Source: Anaeromyxobacter oryzae (GTDB lineage Bacteria > Myxococcota > Myxococcia > Myxococcales > Anaeromyxobacteraceae). Taken from it: DNA of 64,000 nucleotides. The notes below the pieces were generated by a model. The model saw only the letters and a list, made by a program, of their open reading frames with translations. It was not told where the DNA came from and did not search any database. Numbering within the stretch: position 1 is the stretch's first letter; each line of letters starts with the position of its first letter. The stretch spans positions 5,874,501 to 5,938,500 of the forward strand of contig NZ_AP025591.1 in the NCBI RefSeq assembly GCF_023169945.1. The letters run 5' to 3'. Position numbers and translations under genes: made by a program. Of this stretch, positions 8,174-18,798 are shown one piece after another.

Positions 8174-10645
8174 ATGGCCCTCACGACCACTCCCGAGCTG
8201 CTCCGAGAGCTCGCGACGCTGTATCGCCGCATCTCGGAGCTAGAGCTCGCCGGGGGCCTGCGCGCGGGCGAAGGCGCGCCGCCGGATCTGCAGCGCCACG
8301 TCCCGGAGCTGGCCGACGGACTCCACGCGGCAGTCGCGTCGATGTGCGACGACACCATCGGCGTGCTCTCGCCGGCCGCCGACATCCTCTCCATCAACGA
8401 CGCCGTCGAGCGGCTCGCGGGGTACCGGCCGGCGGACGTCGTCGGGAAGAACGCCTGGTCCTTCGTGAAGGAGGAGGACCTCGCGGCGCTCGCGAGCGCG
8501 CGCTCCGCGCCGCTCGACGACGGCATCCCCATCGAGATCCGGATCCGCTGCGCCGACGGCCGCGAGAAGTGGGTCGAGTTCAGCGCCCGGGCCTGGCCGC
8601 GCGAGGCGCCGCGGTTCATCATCGCGCGCTGGCGCGACGCGGAGGCCCGGCGCGACCCCGGGCGCCGCGCGGGCGGCGAGCAGCGCCTCGACGCGGAGCT
8701 CCGGCGCGCCGCGGCGATCGCGCGGCTCTCGCAGCTCGCGCTGGGGCTGCCGCAGATCTCGGACCTCGTGGCGGCCGCCGCGTCGCTGGCGCCGGCGGCC
8801 CTCGAGCTGCACGCGGGCGCGTACCTCGAGCCGGGGGAGGGGGGGCTCGAGGTCCGCGCCGAGGCGGGGCTTCCGCCGGGCTGGCGCGGACAGCGGGTCC
8901 CGGTCGTCATGACGATCGCCGGCCTCGCGCGCGCGGGCGGCGCTCCGGAGCACGCGTTCGACGTCGCGCGCGACGGCCGGCTCGCGGACCCGCTCCTCGC
9001 CGCCGCCGGCGCGGCCTGCGCGGCGGCGGTGCCGGTGCGCGGGAAGGATCGCGCCCACGGCGTCCTCGTCGTCGCCGGGCGGACGCCGCGGCCTTTCTCG
9101 CCGGAGGAGCTGCACTTCCTCGAGACGGTGGCGAACGTCGTCGCGACGTCCATCGACGCCCGCGCCGCCCAGGAGGCGCTGCGCGGCCGCGAGCGCCTCG
9201 CGCGCGCGGTGTTCGACCACGCCCGCGACGGCATGGCGATCGTCGACGAGGAGGGTCGCTGCGTGGACGTGAACCCGGCGGCGGAGCGGATCCTCGGCGC
9301 CTCGTTCGAGGCGCTCCGCGGCCGCCGGCCGGCGGAGGTGGTCCGCACCGACGTCGACCTCGCCGCCCGGAACGGCCCGCGGCACCAGCGCGAGGTCCCG
9401 GTCACGACGCCGAGCGGGACGCGCGTCGTCGAGTGGGATCTCGTCCCGAGGATCCTCCCGGGCCTGTCCCTCGCCGTGCTCCGCGACGTCACGGAGCGGC
9501 GCGAGGTGCAGACGCGCCTCGCGCTCGCCGACCGGCTCATCTCCGTGGGCACGCTCGCGGCGGGGGTGGCGCACGAGCTGAACACGCCGCTCGCGTACGT
9601 CACCGGGAACCTCGAGTTCCTCGCGCGCGCGATCCCGGAGCAGCTCCCTCCCGGCACGGCGCCGGAGCTCGGCGACGCGCTGCGCGAGGGGCTCGAGGGC
9701 GCCGAGCGGCTGCGGCTCATCCTCGAGGATCTCCGGATGTTCGCCCGGAGCCCCGGCGCCGACGAGCAGGGCCCCGCGGATCTCGAGGCGGTGCTCCGGT
9801 CCTGCGTGGGCATGGCCTGGAACGAGATCCGCCACCGCGCGCGGCTCGAGCGCGACGTGCCGCCGCTGCCGCCGGTGGCCGGGAACCCGGCCCGCCTCGG
9901 GCAGGTGTTCGTGAACCTGCTCGTGAACGCGGCGCAGTCCATCCGGGAGGGCTCGGTCACGTCGAACGTGATCCGGCTCTCGGCGCGGGTCCTCCCGGGC
10001 GACCGGGTCGCCGTCGAGGTGAGCGACACCGGCGCGGGCATCCCCGCGAACGTCCTCTCCCGCATCTTCGAGCCGTTCTTCACGACGAAGCCGGCCACCG
10101 TCGGCACGGGGCTCGGGCTCAGCATCTGCCGGAGCATCCTCGAGGGGCTCGGCGGATCCATCGAGGTGAGGAGCCACGCCGGCGCCGGCAGCACCTTCCG
10201 CGTGCTGCTCCCCGTCGCGCGCGGGGCCGTCGTCCCGGCTTCGGCGGCGCCCGCCGGACCGGTGCAGGTGCCGCGGAGCCGCGTCCTCGTCGTGGACGAC
10301 GAGCGGCTCGTGGGGACCTACCTCGCGCGGGCGCTCGCGGGCGAGCACGACGTGACGACCGTCGCGTCGGCGCGGATGGCGCTCCGGCTGCTCGAGCAGG
10401 GCGAGCGGTTCGACGTCCTGCTCTCGGACCTCGTCATGCCCGACCTCACGGGCCTCGATCTCCAGCGCGAGGCGGTGCGCCTCGACCCGGCGCTGGCCGG
10501 ACGCGTGATCTTCATGACGGCGGGCGCGTTCACCGACGAGGCGCGCCGCGCCATCCAGGGCGGCGCGGCGCCGTGCCTCTCGAAGCCGCTGCGCCTCGAC
10601 GCGCTCCGCGCGGCGCTCGCGCAGGTGCTGAAGGGCCGCGGCTGA
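8174..10645 (+). CDS. Hybrid sensor histidine kinase (PAS-GAF-PAS-HisKA-HATPase-REC)
   Basis: 823 residues without transmembrane segments, so a cytoplasmic sensor. In order: a PAS domain at about 55-165 (LAGYRPADVVGKNAW), a GAF domain at about 180-335, a second PAS at about 345-445 (MAIVDEEGRCVDVNPAAERIL), and a HisKA domain with the phospho-acceptor H467 in GVAHELNTPL. The HATPase follows with N box NLLVNAAQSI, G1 DTGAGIP, F box FEPFFTTK and G2 GTGLGLSICRSI. A C-terminal receiver domain has its acceptor D752 in LLSDLVMP and a conserved Lys in LSKPLRL. The intramolecular receiver suggests a phosphorelay or feedback control; no cognate regulator is adjacent. GGAG precedes the ATG. It is transcribed towards the HNH element. 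Confidence 0.9.
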   Translation: MALTTTPELLRELATLYRRISELELAGGLRAGEGAPPDLQRHVPELADGLHAAVASMCDDTIGVLSPAADILSINDAVERLAGYRPADVVGKNAWSFVKEEDLAALASARSAPLDDGIPIEIRIRCADGREKWVEFSARAWPREAPRFIIARWRDAEARRDPGRRAGGEQRLDAELRRAAAIARLSQLALGLPQISDLVAAAASLAPAALELHAGAYLEPGEGGLEVRAEAGLPPGWRGQRVPVVMTIAGLARAGGAPEHAFDVARDGRLADPLLAAAGAACAAAVPVRGKDRAHGVLVVAGRTPRPFSPEELHFLETVANVVATSIDARAAQEALRGRERLARAVFDHARDGMAIVDEEGRCVDVNPAAERILGASFEALRGRRPAEVVRTDVDLAARNGPRHQREVPVTTPSGTRVVEWDLVPRILPGLSLAVLRDVTERREVQTRLALADRLISVGTLAAGVAHELNTPLAYVTGNLEFLARAIPEQLPPGTAPELGDALREGLEGAERLRLILEDLRMFARSPGADEQGPADLEAVLRSCVGMAWNEIRHRARLERDVPPLPPVAGNPARLGQVFVNLLVNAAQSIREGSVTSNVIRLSARVLPGDRVAVEVSDTGAGIPANVLSRIFEPFFTTKPATVGTGLGLSICRSILEGLGGSIEVRSHAGAGSTFRVLLPVARGAVVPASAAPAGPVQVPRSRVLVVDDERLVGTYLARALAGEHDVTTVASARMALRLLEQGERFDVLLSDLVMPDLTGLDLQREAVRLDPALAGRVIFMTAGAFTDEARRAIQGGAAPCLSKPLRLDALRAALAQVLKGRG

Positions 10646-11125
10646 GCGGCGGAACGCAGGGCGGTCGGACCCCGCCGCAGGCCTCATGATTCATCAGATC
10701 TCACGCGAGCCGGGCGCGTCGGCGTCCGTGACCGCGCGGGCGTCGGGTGGTCGGTCGTCGAGGCGGGGATCGGGCTGAGAAGAAGGTGGACGGCCGAGGC
10801 GGGTCCGCGGTGGGGAAACGTCGACCGCGTGGATCGGCTACCAAGAAGCCTGCGTCGCGATGACGGCGAGCTCCTGGCGCGAGACGCGGATGCGGGCGCG
10901 TTCGGGGGAACCCAACCGATCGCGTCGGGCGGTTGACACGTCTCCGGCGCTTTCGCGGATCGCGCGTCGCGCCCACGCGAGGACGCCTCTCCCGCAGCGC
11001 CCCGCGCGCGTTGCGCGTCGCGAGCGGCGTCCGAACCGCGGCGCGAGGCGGCTCGCCAATTCTCGCGCCAGTGCTCGAATCCGTGCGTTTGCGGAGGGTG
11101 AGAATTCGCGTGAGACGATGCCCGC
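10646..11125. other. Intergenic region between the kinase gene and the HNH gene
   Basis: This 480-bp stretch has no convincing gene. Directly after the kinase stop a 7-bp stem (GCGGCGG/CCGCCGC, 10646-10678) may serve as a weak terminator. The left inverted-repeat arm fills 10670-10866. Towards the HNH gene there is a consensus -35 hexamer TTGACA (10933-10938) without a good -10. A dyad (AATTCTC at 11058-11064 and GAGAATT at 11100-11106) sits about 20 bp before the ATG and could be an operator or leader hairpin. Confidence 0.6.
10670..10866 (+). repeat. Left arm of the inverted repeat flanking the HNH gene
   Basis: Matches the right arm (12327-12509) in reverse complement. The innermost 42 bp (10825-10866) agree at 40 of 42 positions, the two differences being transitions. 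The next about 55 bp outward (10772-10824) are clearly alignable, including GAAGAAGG and GGACGGCC. An outer 15-mer at 10688-10702 (GATTCATCAGATCTC) matches 14 of 15, and the outermost CCCCGCC (10670-10676) matches exactly. The stretch 10703-10771 is diverged and of different length in the two arms. Confidence 0.85.
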
Positions 11126-12271
11126 ATGAACGCCCGCGACTCCTCGAACCGCCTCTCCGAGCTCCTCCGCCGCGAGCACCACGCGATGGCGGCCTTCCTC
11201 GTCGCCCTGGCCGGCTTCGACGAGAAGCGGCTGTGGGTCGAGCTCGGCTACCCGAGCCTCTTCACCTACCTGAACCGGGAGCTCGGGCTGTCGAAGAGCG
11301 CGGCCTTCTACCGGAAGACCGCCGCCGAGCTCATCCAGCGCTTCCCCGAGCTGGTCGAGCCGCTCGAGGACGGCAAGCTGTGCCTCTCCACCGTCGGCGA
11401 GCTCGCCCAGGTGCTCACGCCGGAGAACCGGGACCAGGTGATCCCCCGGTTCCTCCACCTCTCGAAGCAGGAGGCGCGGGCGGTCGTCGCTGAGCTGAAG
11501 CCGGTGGAGCGGCCTCCGCGTCGGGAGGTCGTGACGACTGTTCGCGTCGCGGCCGCGGCGCCACCAGTCCGCGACCCGGAACCCGCCGCAGTGCTCGAGC
11601 TCGGCGCGCCGGCGACCGCCTGTGTCATTGCGCCCGGTTCGCCGGCAGAACTCGTCGATGCCAAAGTGGCCACACGGACCGTGAATGCCCCGATTTCCCG
11701 GACGACGCCGCCGACCTTCGAGCCGCTCACCGCCGACCTCCGTCGGATGCACCTCACCGTCACGAAGCGGTTCGAGGCGAAGGTTGCCGACGCCAGGGAC
11801 GCGCTCTCCCACTCGCACCCGGGGGCGAGCACCGAGGTGATACTCGAGGCCGCGCTCGACCTCCTCCTCGACCGGGCCAAGAAGCGGAAGGGCCTGGTCG
11901 AGAAGCCGCGGCGCGAGAAGCGGCCGTCGAGACCGGACCACATCCCGGCGGAGGTGAAGCGGGCGGTGTGGGTGCGGGACGGCGGCTGCTGCCAGTGGGC
12001 TCTCGAGAACGGCGGCGTCTGCGGCTCGCGCCAACGTCTCCAGTACGACCACATCCAGCCGAAGGCGCTCGGCGGGAAGCCGACGATCGAGAACGTTCGC
12101 CTCCTCTGCGCTCGGCACAACTTGCTCGCCGCACGGAAAATCTTCGGCGATGCATGGATGGACAGGTACGCGCCGGCCCGCAAGGCCACCGCGGCGACGG
12201 GGCGCCGCGACGCCGGCTCGGCGGGTGCGCGCTCCGAAGTTCCCGCCGCGGCCCTGACCGGGCCGACGTGA
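11126..12271 (+). CDS. HNH endonuclease family protein
   Basis: A 381-residue protein. The N-terminal about 125 residues are helical (ELLRREHHAMAAFLVALAGF, then YPSLFTYLNRELGLSKSAAF, then LCLSTVGELAQVL) and look like a DNA-binding or adaptor domain. A low-complexity linker follows. A helical segment at about 195-255 leads into a C-terminal HNH nuclease with a zinc ribbon: Cys at 288/289 and 299, catalytic D308-H309 in YDHIQPKALGG, an Asn in PTIENVRLLC, C328 and H331 in CARHN. All residues needed for a metal-dependent nick or double-strand cut appear present. The gene lies between long inverted repeats. No strong ribosome site precedes the ATG. Confidence 0.8.
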   Translation: MNARDSSNRLSELLRREHHAMAAFLVALAGFDEKRLWVELGYPSLFTYLNRELGLSKSAAFYRKTAAELIQRFPELVEPLEDGKLCLSTVGELAQVLTPENRDQVIPRFLHLSKQEARAVVAELKPVERPPRREVVTTVRVAAAAPPVRDPEPAAVLELGAPATACVIAPGSPAELVDAKVATRTVNAPISRTTPPTFEPLTADLRRMHLTVTKRFEAKVADARDALSHSHPGASTEVILEAALDLLLDRAKKRKGLVEKPRREKRPSRPDHIPAEVKRAVWVRDGGCCQWALENGGVCGSRQRLQYDHIQPKALGGKPTIENVRLLCARHNLLAARKIFGDAWMDRYAPARKATAATGRRDAGSAGARSEVPAAALTGPT

Positions 12272-12326
12272 CCGTCAGGCGCGCCGGAGCGCCCTCCCGA
12301 AGCCTCCGGCTGGCCAGGCCCCATCG

Positions 12327-12509
12327 CCGTCGTCGCGACGCAGGCTTCTTGGTGGCCGATCCACGCGGCGACGTCTCGCCCCGCGGCCACGCCCCGGCCG
12401 TCCCCCTTCTTCTAGAGCCCCTTCCCCGCTCGCCAACACAGACGAGCGTCCCTGCGGCGACGGTCGCGGCGGTCCGAGATGTGATGAATCGTCAGGGCCG
12501 CAGGCGGGG
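12327..12509 (-). repeat. Right arm of the inverted repeat flanking the HNH gene
   Basis: Reverse-complement partner of 10670-10866. The 42-bp inner core is at 12327-12368, the alignable middle part at 12369-12420, the outer 15-mer at 12476-12490 and GGCGGGG at 12503-12509. Just beyond it, GGGGC GCA GCCCC (12512-12524) forms a small hairpin next to the stop of the peptidase gene, which is transcribed towards it. Confidence 0.85.
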
Positions 12510-12525
12510 AGAGGGGCGCAGCCCC

Positions 12526-13833
12526 CTAGGTGACGTCCTCGGCTTCCAGCTGCGCCCGTACCGGCGAGACCTTCTCGTGGAAGTCCGGGAGCCACTTCGC
12601 CGGGACCGGCGCGTCGCGCGGGATCTTGAGCTGCAGCGGGTTCACGTAGTGCCCGCCCTGCTTCACGCCGTAGTGGAGGTGCGGCCCGGTCGAGAGGCCG
12701 GTCGAGCCGGTGTAGCCGATGATCTGCTTCTGCGCGACGGGCTTGCCGGCCGACACCGCGACCTGCGAGAGGTGGCAGTAGACCGTCTCGAGCCCGTTGC
12801 GGTGCTTCAGGATCACGGACTTCCCGCAGCCGCCGTTCCAGCCCGCCTGCTCCACCCGGCCGTCGCCCACCGCCCACACCGGGGTGCCGATGGGCGCGCC
12901 GTAGTCGACGCCCTCGTGCGCGCGCATGTACCCGAGGAGCGGGTGGTTCCGGTTCCCGAAGCCCGAGGTGACGTGCGCGAACTTGAGCGGCGACTTGAGG
13001 AAGCCGCGACGGACGCTGTTGCCCTCGTCGTCGTAGTAGCTCGTCTGCCCCTCGGGATCCGTCCAGCGGAAGAGGCGCTTCCGGCCGGTCGTCGAGCCGG
13101 CGTACTCCGCGGCGAGGACCTCCCCGTACCGGAGGAGCTTGCCGTCCGCGTACACCTTCTCGACCACCATCCGCATCGAGTCGCCGGCGCGGACGTCCTG
13201 GTAGAAGTCGACGTCCCAGGCGAGCACGTCCGAGGCGAGCACGGCCAGCTCGGGATCCTCGCCGGTTCGCTCGAGCGACGCCCAGAGCGAGCCCTGGATC
13301 TGGACGGCCACCCGCGCGACCTCGGTCGTGAGGACGACGGGGCGCTTCGTCCCGCGGAGCGTCCCGTCCGGCAGCCGCTCCACGATCCACTCGTCCGCGG
13401 CGCCCTGCCTGTAGCTGAGCCGGTGCAGCGCCGGGTCGCCGTCACGCCGCTCGATCCGGAGCTGATCGCCGGGGCGCGCGCGGTGGAACGGGAACAGGCC
13501 GGTGAGCGACGCCACCACCGCCTTCACCTCGGCGACCGGCAGCTCGAGCTTCATGAGGGCCTGCGCCACCGTCTGGTTGCGGCCGAGCCGGACCGTGATC
13601 GCGCTGAACTTCTCCGGCGGCGGCGCGGGCCGCATCGCGGGCGCGCTCGCCGGTGTCGGGGCGACGAGGGGGGCCGCCGCGACCGCCGGCGCGGTCTCGG
13701 CGGGCGTCGAGCCGGCGCGGAGCCGGCCGGCGGCGCCTGCGAGCGCGACGCCGAGGATGGCGAGGAAGCCCAGGCCGGCGATGATGACGGGTGCGCGGCG
13801 GCGGGGGACGTCGTCGGGGCGGCGGTCGGACAT
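12526..13833 (-). CDS. M23 family zinc metallopeptidase (LytM-type endopeptidase)
   Basis: 435 residues: one N-terminal transmembrane helix (about 16-36), an Ala/Pro linker, an OapA/LysM-like segment (TVAQALMKLELP to FPFHRARPGDQLRIER) and a C-terminal peptidase M23 domain from about residue 290. The zinc-site motifs are intact: HxxxD in AHEGVDYGAP, an internal H in YCHLSQ, and HLH in TGPHLHYG. It should cleave peptidoglycan cross-links in the periplasm or regulate amidases, acting in growth or cell separation. It starts 73 bp after the spoVR stop on the same strand and may be read from that operon. The transcript ends against the right arm of the HNH element. Confidence 0.88.
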   Translation of the reverse strand: MSDRRPDDVPRRRAPVIIAGLGFLAILGVALAGAAGRLRAGSTPAETAPAVAAAPLVAPTPASAPAMRPAPPPEKFSAITVRLGRNQTVAQALMKLELPVAEVKAVVASLTGLFPFHRARPGDQLRIERRDGDPALHRLSYRQGAADEWIVERLPDGTLRGTKRPVVLTTEVARVAVQIQGSLWASLERTGEDPELAVLASDVLAWDVDFYQDVRAGDSMRMVVEKVYADGKLLRYGEVLAAEYAGSTTGRKRLFRWTDPEGQTSYYDDEGNSVRRGFLKSPLKFAHVTSGFGNRNHPLLGYMRAHEGVDYGAPIGTPVWAVGDGRVEQAGWNGGCGKSVILKHRNGLETVYCHLSQVAVSAGKPVAQKQIIGYTGSTGLSTGPHLHYGVKQGGHYVNPLQLKIPRDAPVPAKWLPDFHEKVSPVRAQLEAEDVT

Positions 13834-13906
13834 TCGGGCGCGAATCTAGCAGGACCCGCGGCGAAACCGAAATTCCCCGGGAGGCGCGCCCACCTCCGAC
13901 TACAGG

Positions 13907-15403
13907 CTACAGCTCCGCGCGCCGATCCGAGTGCTCCTTGCCGTCGAACCGGAACAGGGTGCCCCGCCCCTCCACCTTCGAGTGGAGGTTCACCGGCCGG
14001 CGCCACAGCGACTGCACGTTGCGCAGGGTGTCCCGCGCGTAGTCGAGCTTGAGGTCCACGCCGTCGTGCTTGTGCACGAGGTAGAGCTCGCCGCGGTTCT
14101 CGAAGTTGCCGTCCTCGACCGCGATCACCGGCTGGCCGAAGTTGGTCAGCATGTGGAGCAGCTTCTCCTTCACCTTCTTGAAGTCGCGCTCCATGATCTC
14201 CCAGCGCTGGTGCTTCTCGTTGTAGCCGAAGGTGAAGAGCCGCTGCTCCAGACAGAACTCGAGGGTGAGGAACTCGTCGATGAAGGTGACGTCGTTGTAG
14301 TGCTTGCGGACCTCGAAGATCTTCCCGCGGCCGAGCCCGAGCTTCTTGTCCCAGTGCTTGCGCTCCACGAAGGAGTCGCACTCGTCGTACTCCTTGCCGA
14401 AGCGCCCCTTGTTCCAGCGATCCTCGATGTCGCGCCAGAGCTCGACGCCGAGCTTGTAGGGGTTGAGCTGGCCGGGGTGCGTCGCGAGCGTGCCGGAGTG
14501 GTGGTCGGCGTAGTCGATGATCTCGGAGGCGTCGAGCGCCTTCTCCGTCATGATCTTCGAGTGCCAGTACGTCGCCCAGCCCTCGTTCATGATCTTGGTC
14601 TGGCCCTGCGGCGCGAAGTAGTACGCCTCCTCGCGGACGATCGAGAGGACGTCGTGCTCCCAGCGCTCGAGCGGGGCGTTCTCGAGGAGGAACAGGAGGA
14701 CGTCCCGCTCCGGCCGCTCGGGGAACTTCTTCTTCCGGGCGGCGTCCTCGTCGAGCTTCTTCTGCTGCGCCGCCATGAAGGCGGGCGGGTTGATGTACTC
14801 CCGCATGTACTCGCGGTCGGTCTTGAAGCCCTTCGCGACCTGGCGCTGCTCCTCGCCCTCGGCGTCCCCGTGGTCGGGGCGGCGCTTCACGTACGGTGAC
14901 TGGTAGTCGATCAGGTTCTCGACGGAGAGGGCGCGGTCGATGAAGTCCTCGACCATCTCGACGCCGAGCTTGTCCTGGTAGCGCCGCACGCGCGTGGCGT
15001 GGTTCGCCATCTGGTCCATCATCTTCCGGTTGGTGTGCCGGAACATGAAGTTGTTCTTGAAGAAGTCGACGTGCCCGAACACGTGGGCCATGACGAGCTT
15101 CTGGTCCACGTCCATGTTCGACTCGAGCAGGTACGCGTACGAGGGGTCGTTGTTGATGACCATCTCGTAGATCTTCGAGAGGCCGTACTCGTACCCCTTG
15201 GCGAGCCGCTCGTACTCCATGCCGAAGCGCCAGTGCGGGTAGCGGTTCGGGAAGCCGCCGTAGGCGGCGACCATGTTGATCTCGTCGAAGCCGAGGACCT
15301 CGAACACGGTGTCGAAGAAGTCGAGCCCGTACTCGTGGGCGAAGGCCTCGACGCGCTTGCGGATGTCGTAGAGGCGGGCGGGGAGCTGGGTGTGCTTGTC
15401 CAT
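13907..15403 (-). CDS. spoVR: SpoVR family protein
   Basis: 498 residues, full length for the family, named from a Bacillus sporulation gene but common in non-sporulating Proteobacteria (YcgB). Characteristic segments are GLDFFDTVFEVLGFDEINMVAA-like, PHWRFGMEYERLAKGY, LVMAHVFGHVDFFKNN and GWATYWHSKIM, with conserved His/Glu residues of unknown chemistry. The biochemical role is undefined. It is the third gene of a prkA-DUF444-spoVR operon, 10 bp after the DUF444 stop, an arrangement seen widely and linked to starvation and stationary-phase stress in enterobacteria. In a myxobacterium, development or stress survival is a reasonable inference. Confidence 0.93.
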   Translation of the reverse strand: MDKHTQLPARLYDIRKRVEAFAHEYGLDFFDTVFEVLGFDEINMVAAYGGFPNRYPHWRFGMEYERLAKGYEYGLSKIYEMVINNDPSYAYLLESNMDVDQKLVMAHVFGHVDFFKNNFMFRHTNRKMMDQMANHATRVRRYQDKLGVEMVEDFIDRALSVENLIDYQSPYVKRRPDHGDAEGEEQRQVAKGFKTDREYMREYINPPAFMAAQQKKLDEDAARKKKFPERPERDVLLFLLENAPLERWEHDVLSIVREEAYYFAPQGQTKIMNEGWATYWHSKIMTEKALDASEIIDYADHHSGTLATHPGQLNPYKLGVELWRDIEDRWNKGRFGKEYDECDSFVERKHWDKKLGLGRGKIFEVRKHYNDVTFIDEFLTLEFCLEQRLFTFGYNEKHQRWEIMERDFKKVKEKLLHMLTNFGQPVIAVEDGNFENRGELYLVHKHDGVDLKLDYARDTLRNVQSLWRRPVNLHSKVEGRGTLFRFDGKEHSDRRAEL

Positions 15404-15413
15404 GGCGGCGCGC

Positions 15414-16520
15414 CTACTTGCCCGAGCTCAGGAAGGCCTTGATCGAGGAGTAGATCGCCTCCTTGTCGGCGATCTCCGAGAGCGCGACGTTCTCCCGCGC
15501 GCCGATGGTCTCCTTCAGATCCTTGATGAACTGCCCCGAGCCGTACGGGCTCTCGACCTGCCCGTAGCAGAAGAGGTTCACCGAGGGGAGGATCCGGTTC
15601 TGGAGCAGCTCGATGCAGAGCCGCGTGTCGTCGGCGCTCCAGTTGTCGCCGTCCGAGAAGTGGAACGGGTAGATGTTCCAGGCGGACGGCGCGTACTCGG
15701 TCTCGATGAGCTCGAGGGCGAGCTTGTACGCCGAGGAGATCATCGTCCCGCCGGACTCGCGCGTGTGGAAGAACGTGTCCCGGTCCACCTCGCGGGCCAC
15801 CGCGTCGTGGATGATGTAGCGGGTCTCGAGGCCCTTGTAGTGCTTCCGGAGCCAGGTATCGATCCAGAAGGACTCGATGCGGACGATCTCCTTCTGCTCG
15901 TCGCCCATCGACCCCGAGACATCCATCATGTAGATGACGACCGCGTTCGTCTCGGGGAGCGGGACGTGCTTCCAGGTGCGGTAGCGGCGGTCCTCGCGCA
16001 CCGGCACGATGACCGGGCGCTTCGGGTTGTACGAGCCGCTCGCGATCTGGCGCCGCAGCGCCTGCTTGTAGGTGCGCTTGAAGTGCCGGAGCGACTCGGG
16101 GCCGGACGGCGAGATCCCGGTGTACCGGAGCTTCGTCGCGACGATGCGGTCCTTGCCCTTCGGCTGGATGCGCGGGAGCGACAGCTCCTCGCCGAGGATG
16201 TCCGCGAGTTCCTCGAGCGAGACGTCGACCTCGAGGATGTGCTGCCCCTCGCCCTGGCCGGCCTGGCCGCTCCCGGCCTGGCCGTCGGCGGGCGAGAGCG
16301 GATCGCCGGGGTCGCCCTGGCCCTGGCCCACGCCGCCCTGGGATCGCTCGCCGAACCGGAAGTGCGGGATGTCGATGGTCGGGACGGGGATCGTGATGAA
16401 GTCCTTCCCCTTCTTCCCGACCATCTCTCCCTTCTGGATGTACTTCTTCAGGTTGCGCTTGATCCGGCCGCGCACGATGTCGCGGAAGCGGGCGTGATCC
16501 TGCTTGATCTTGAGGGACAT
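15414..16520 (-). CDS. DUF444 (YeaH-type) VWA-like protein
   Basis: 368 residues of the UPF0229/DUF444 family, called YeaH in Escherichia coli. The basic N-terminus (KIKQDHARFRDIVRGRIKR) is followed by a Gly/Gln-rich linker around residues 60-92. The C-terminal half is a VWA-like domain with MIDAS motif MMDVSGSM, the partner Thr in RESGGTMISSA and Asp in FHFSDGDNW. It lies between prkA (34 bp upstream) and spoVR (10 bp downstream) in one operon. Known of the family: it acts with the PrkA kinase in the nitrogen-starvation and general stress response. Direct partner binding through the VWA domain is inference. Confidence 0.92.
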   Translation of the reverse strand: MSLKIKQDHARFRDIVRGRIKRNLKKYIQKGEMVGKKGKDFITIPVPTIDIPHFRFGERSQGGVGQGQGDPGDPLSPADGQAGSGQAGQGEGQHILEVDVSLEELADILGEELSLPRIQPKGKDRIVATKLRYTGISPSGPESLRHFKRTYKQALRRQIASGSYNPKRPVIVPVREDRRYRTWKHVPLPETNAVVIYMMDVSGSMGDEQKEIVRIESFWIDTWLRKHYKGLETRYIIHDAVAREVDRDTFFHTRESGGTMISSAYKLALELIETEYAPSAWNIYPFHFSDGDNWSADDTRLCIELLQNRILPSVNLFCYGQVESPYGSGQFIKDLKETIGARENVALSEIADKEAIYSSIKAFLSSGK

Positions 16521-16554
16521 GTCGTGGACGCCCGTCCTCGCGAGACCGCGCGCG

Positions 16555-18630
<2,076 letters not shown>

Positions 18631-18798
18631 CTCGGTCCCTCGATCTCGCTCGGCCGACCTCGCCGACCCTACGAGCATAAGGAGCGGAGGAGCGGCCTGC
18701 AGAGCGGGGCGCTCGCGATCTTTCCAAAACCCTTCGGGGTGTGACGCGCCCCGTCCGCGGGCCCGGTCGAGTCCCGAGCGTGGCGGGAAGCGGGCGCG

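Larger units (their letters stand above)
10670..12509 (+). mobile_element. Candidate HNH-endonuclease element bounded by long inverted repeats
   Basis: A 1.84-kb unit consisting of two about 185-bp imperfect inverted-repeat arms around one HNH endonuclease gene. It sits precisely between two convergent host genes: the kinase gene ends 24 bp before the left arm and the peptidase gene ends 16 bp after the right arm. No transposase, resolvase or obvious target-site duplication is visible. Seen directly: the repeats and the gene. Inferred: that they form one unit, spread by homing or by a non-autonomous mechanism and inserted where no gene is broken. The 13E12 repeat family of Mycobacterium, which also carries HNH proteins, is a loose analogy, not a proven homologue. 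Confidence 0.5.

Noticed and set aside
10670..12509. Insertion sequence with transposase
   Set aside because: The enclosed protein is an HNH nuclease, not a DDE, HUH or serine/tyrosine recombinase, and no target-site duplication was seen.
12281..13390. Open frame on the minus strand overlapping the peptidase gene and the repeat arm
   Set aside because: Out of frame with the M23 peptidase and composed of Arg/Gly/Ala-rich artefact sequence.
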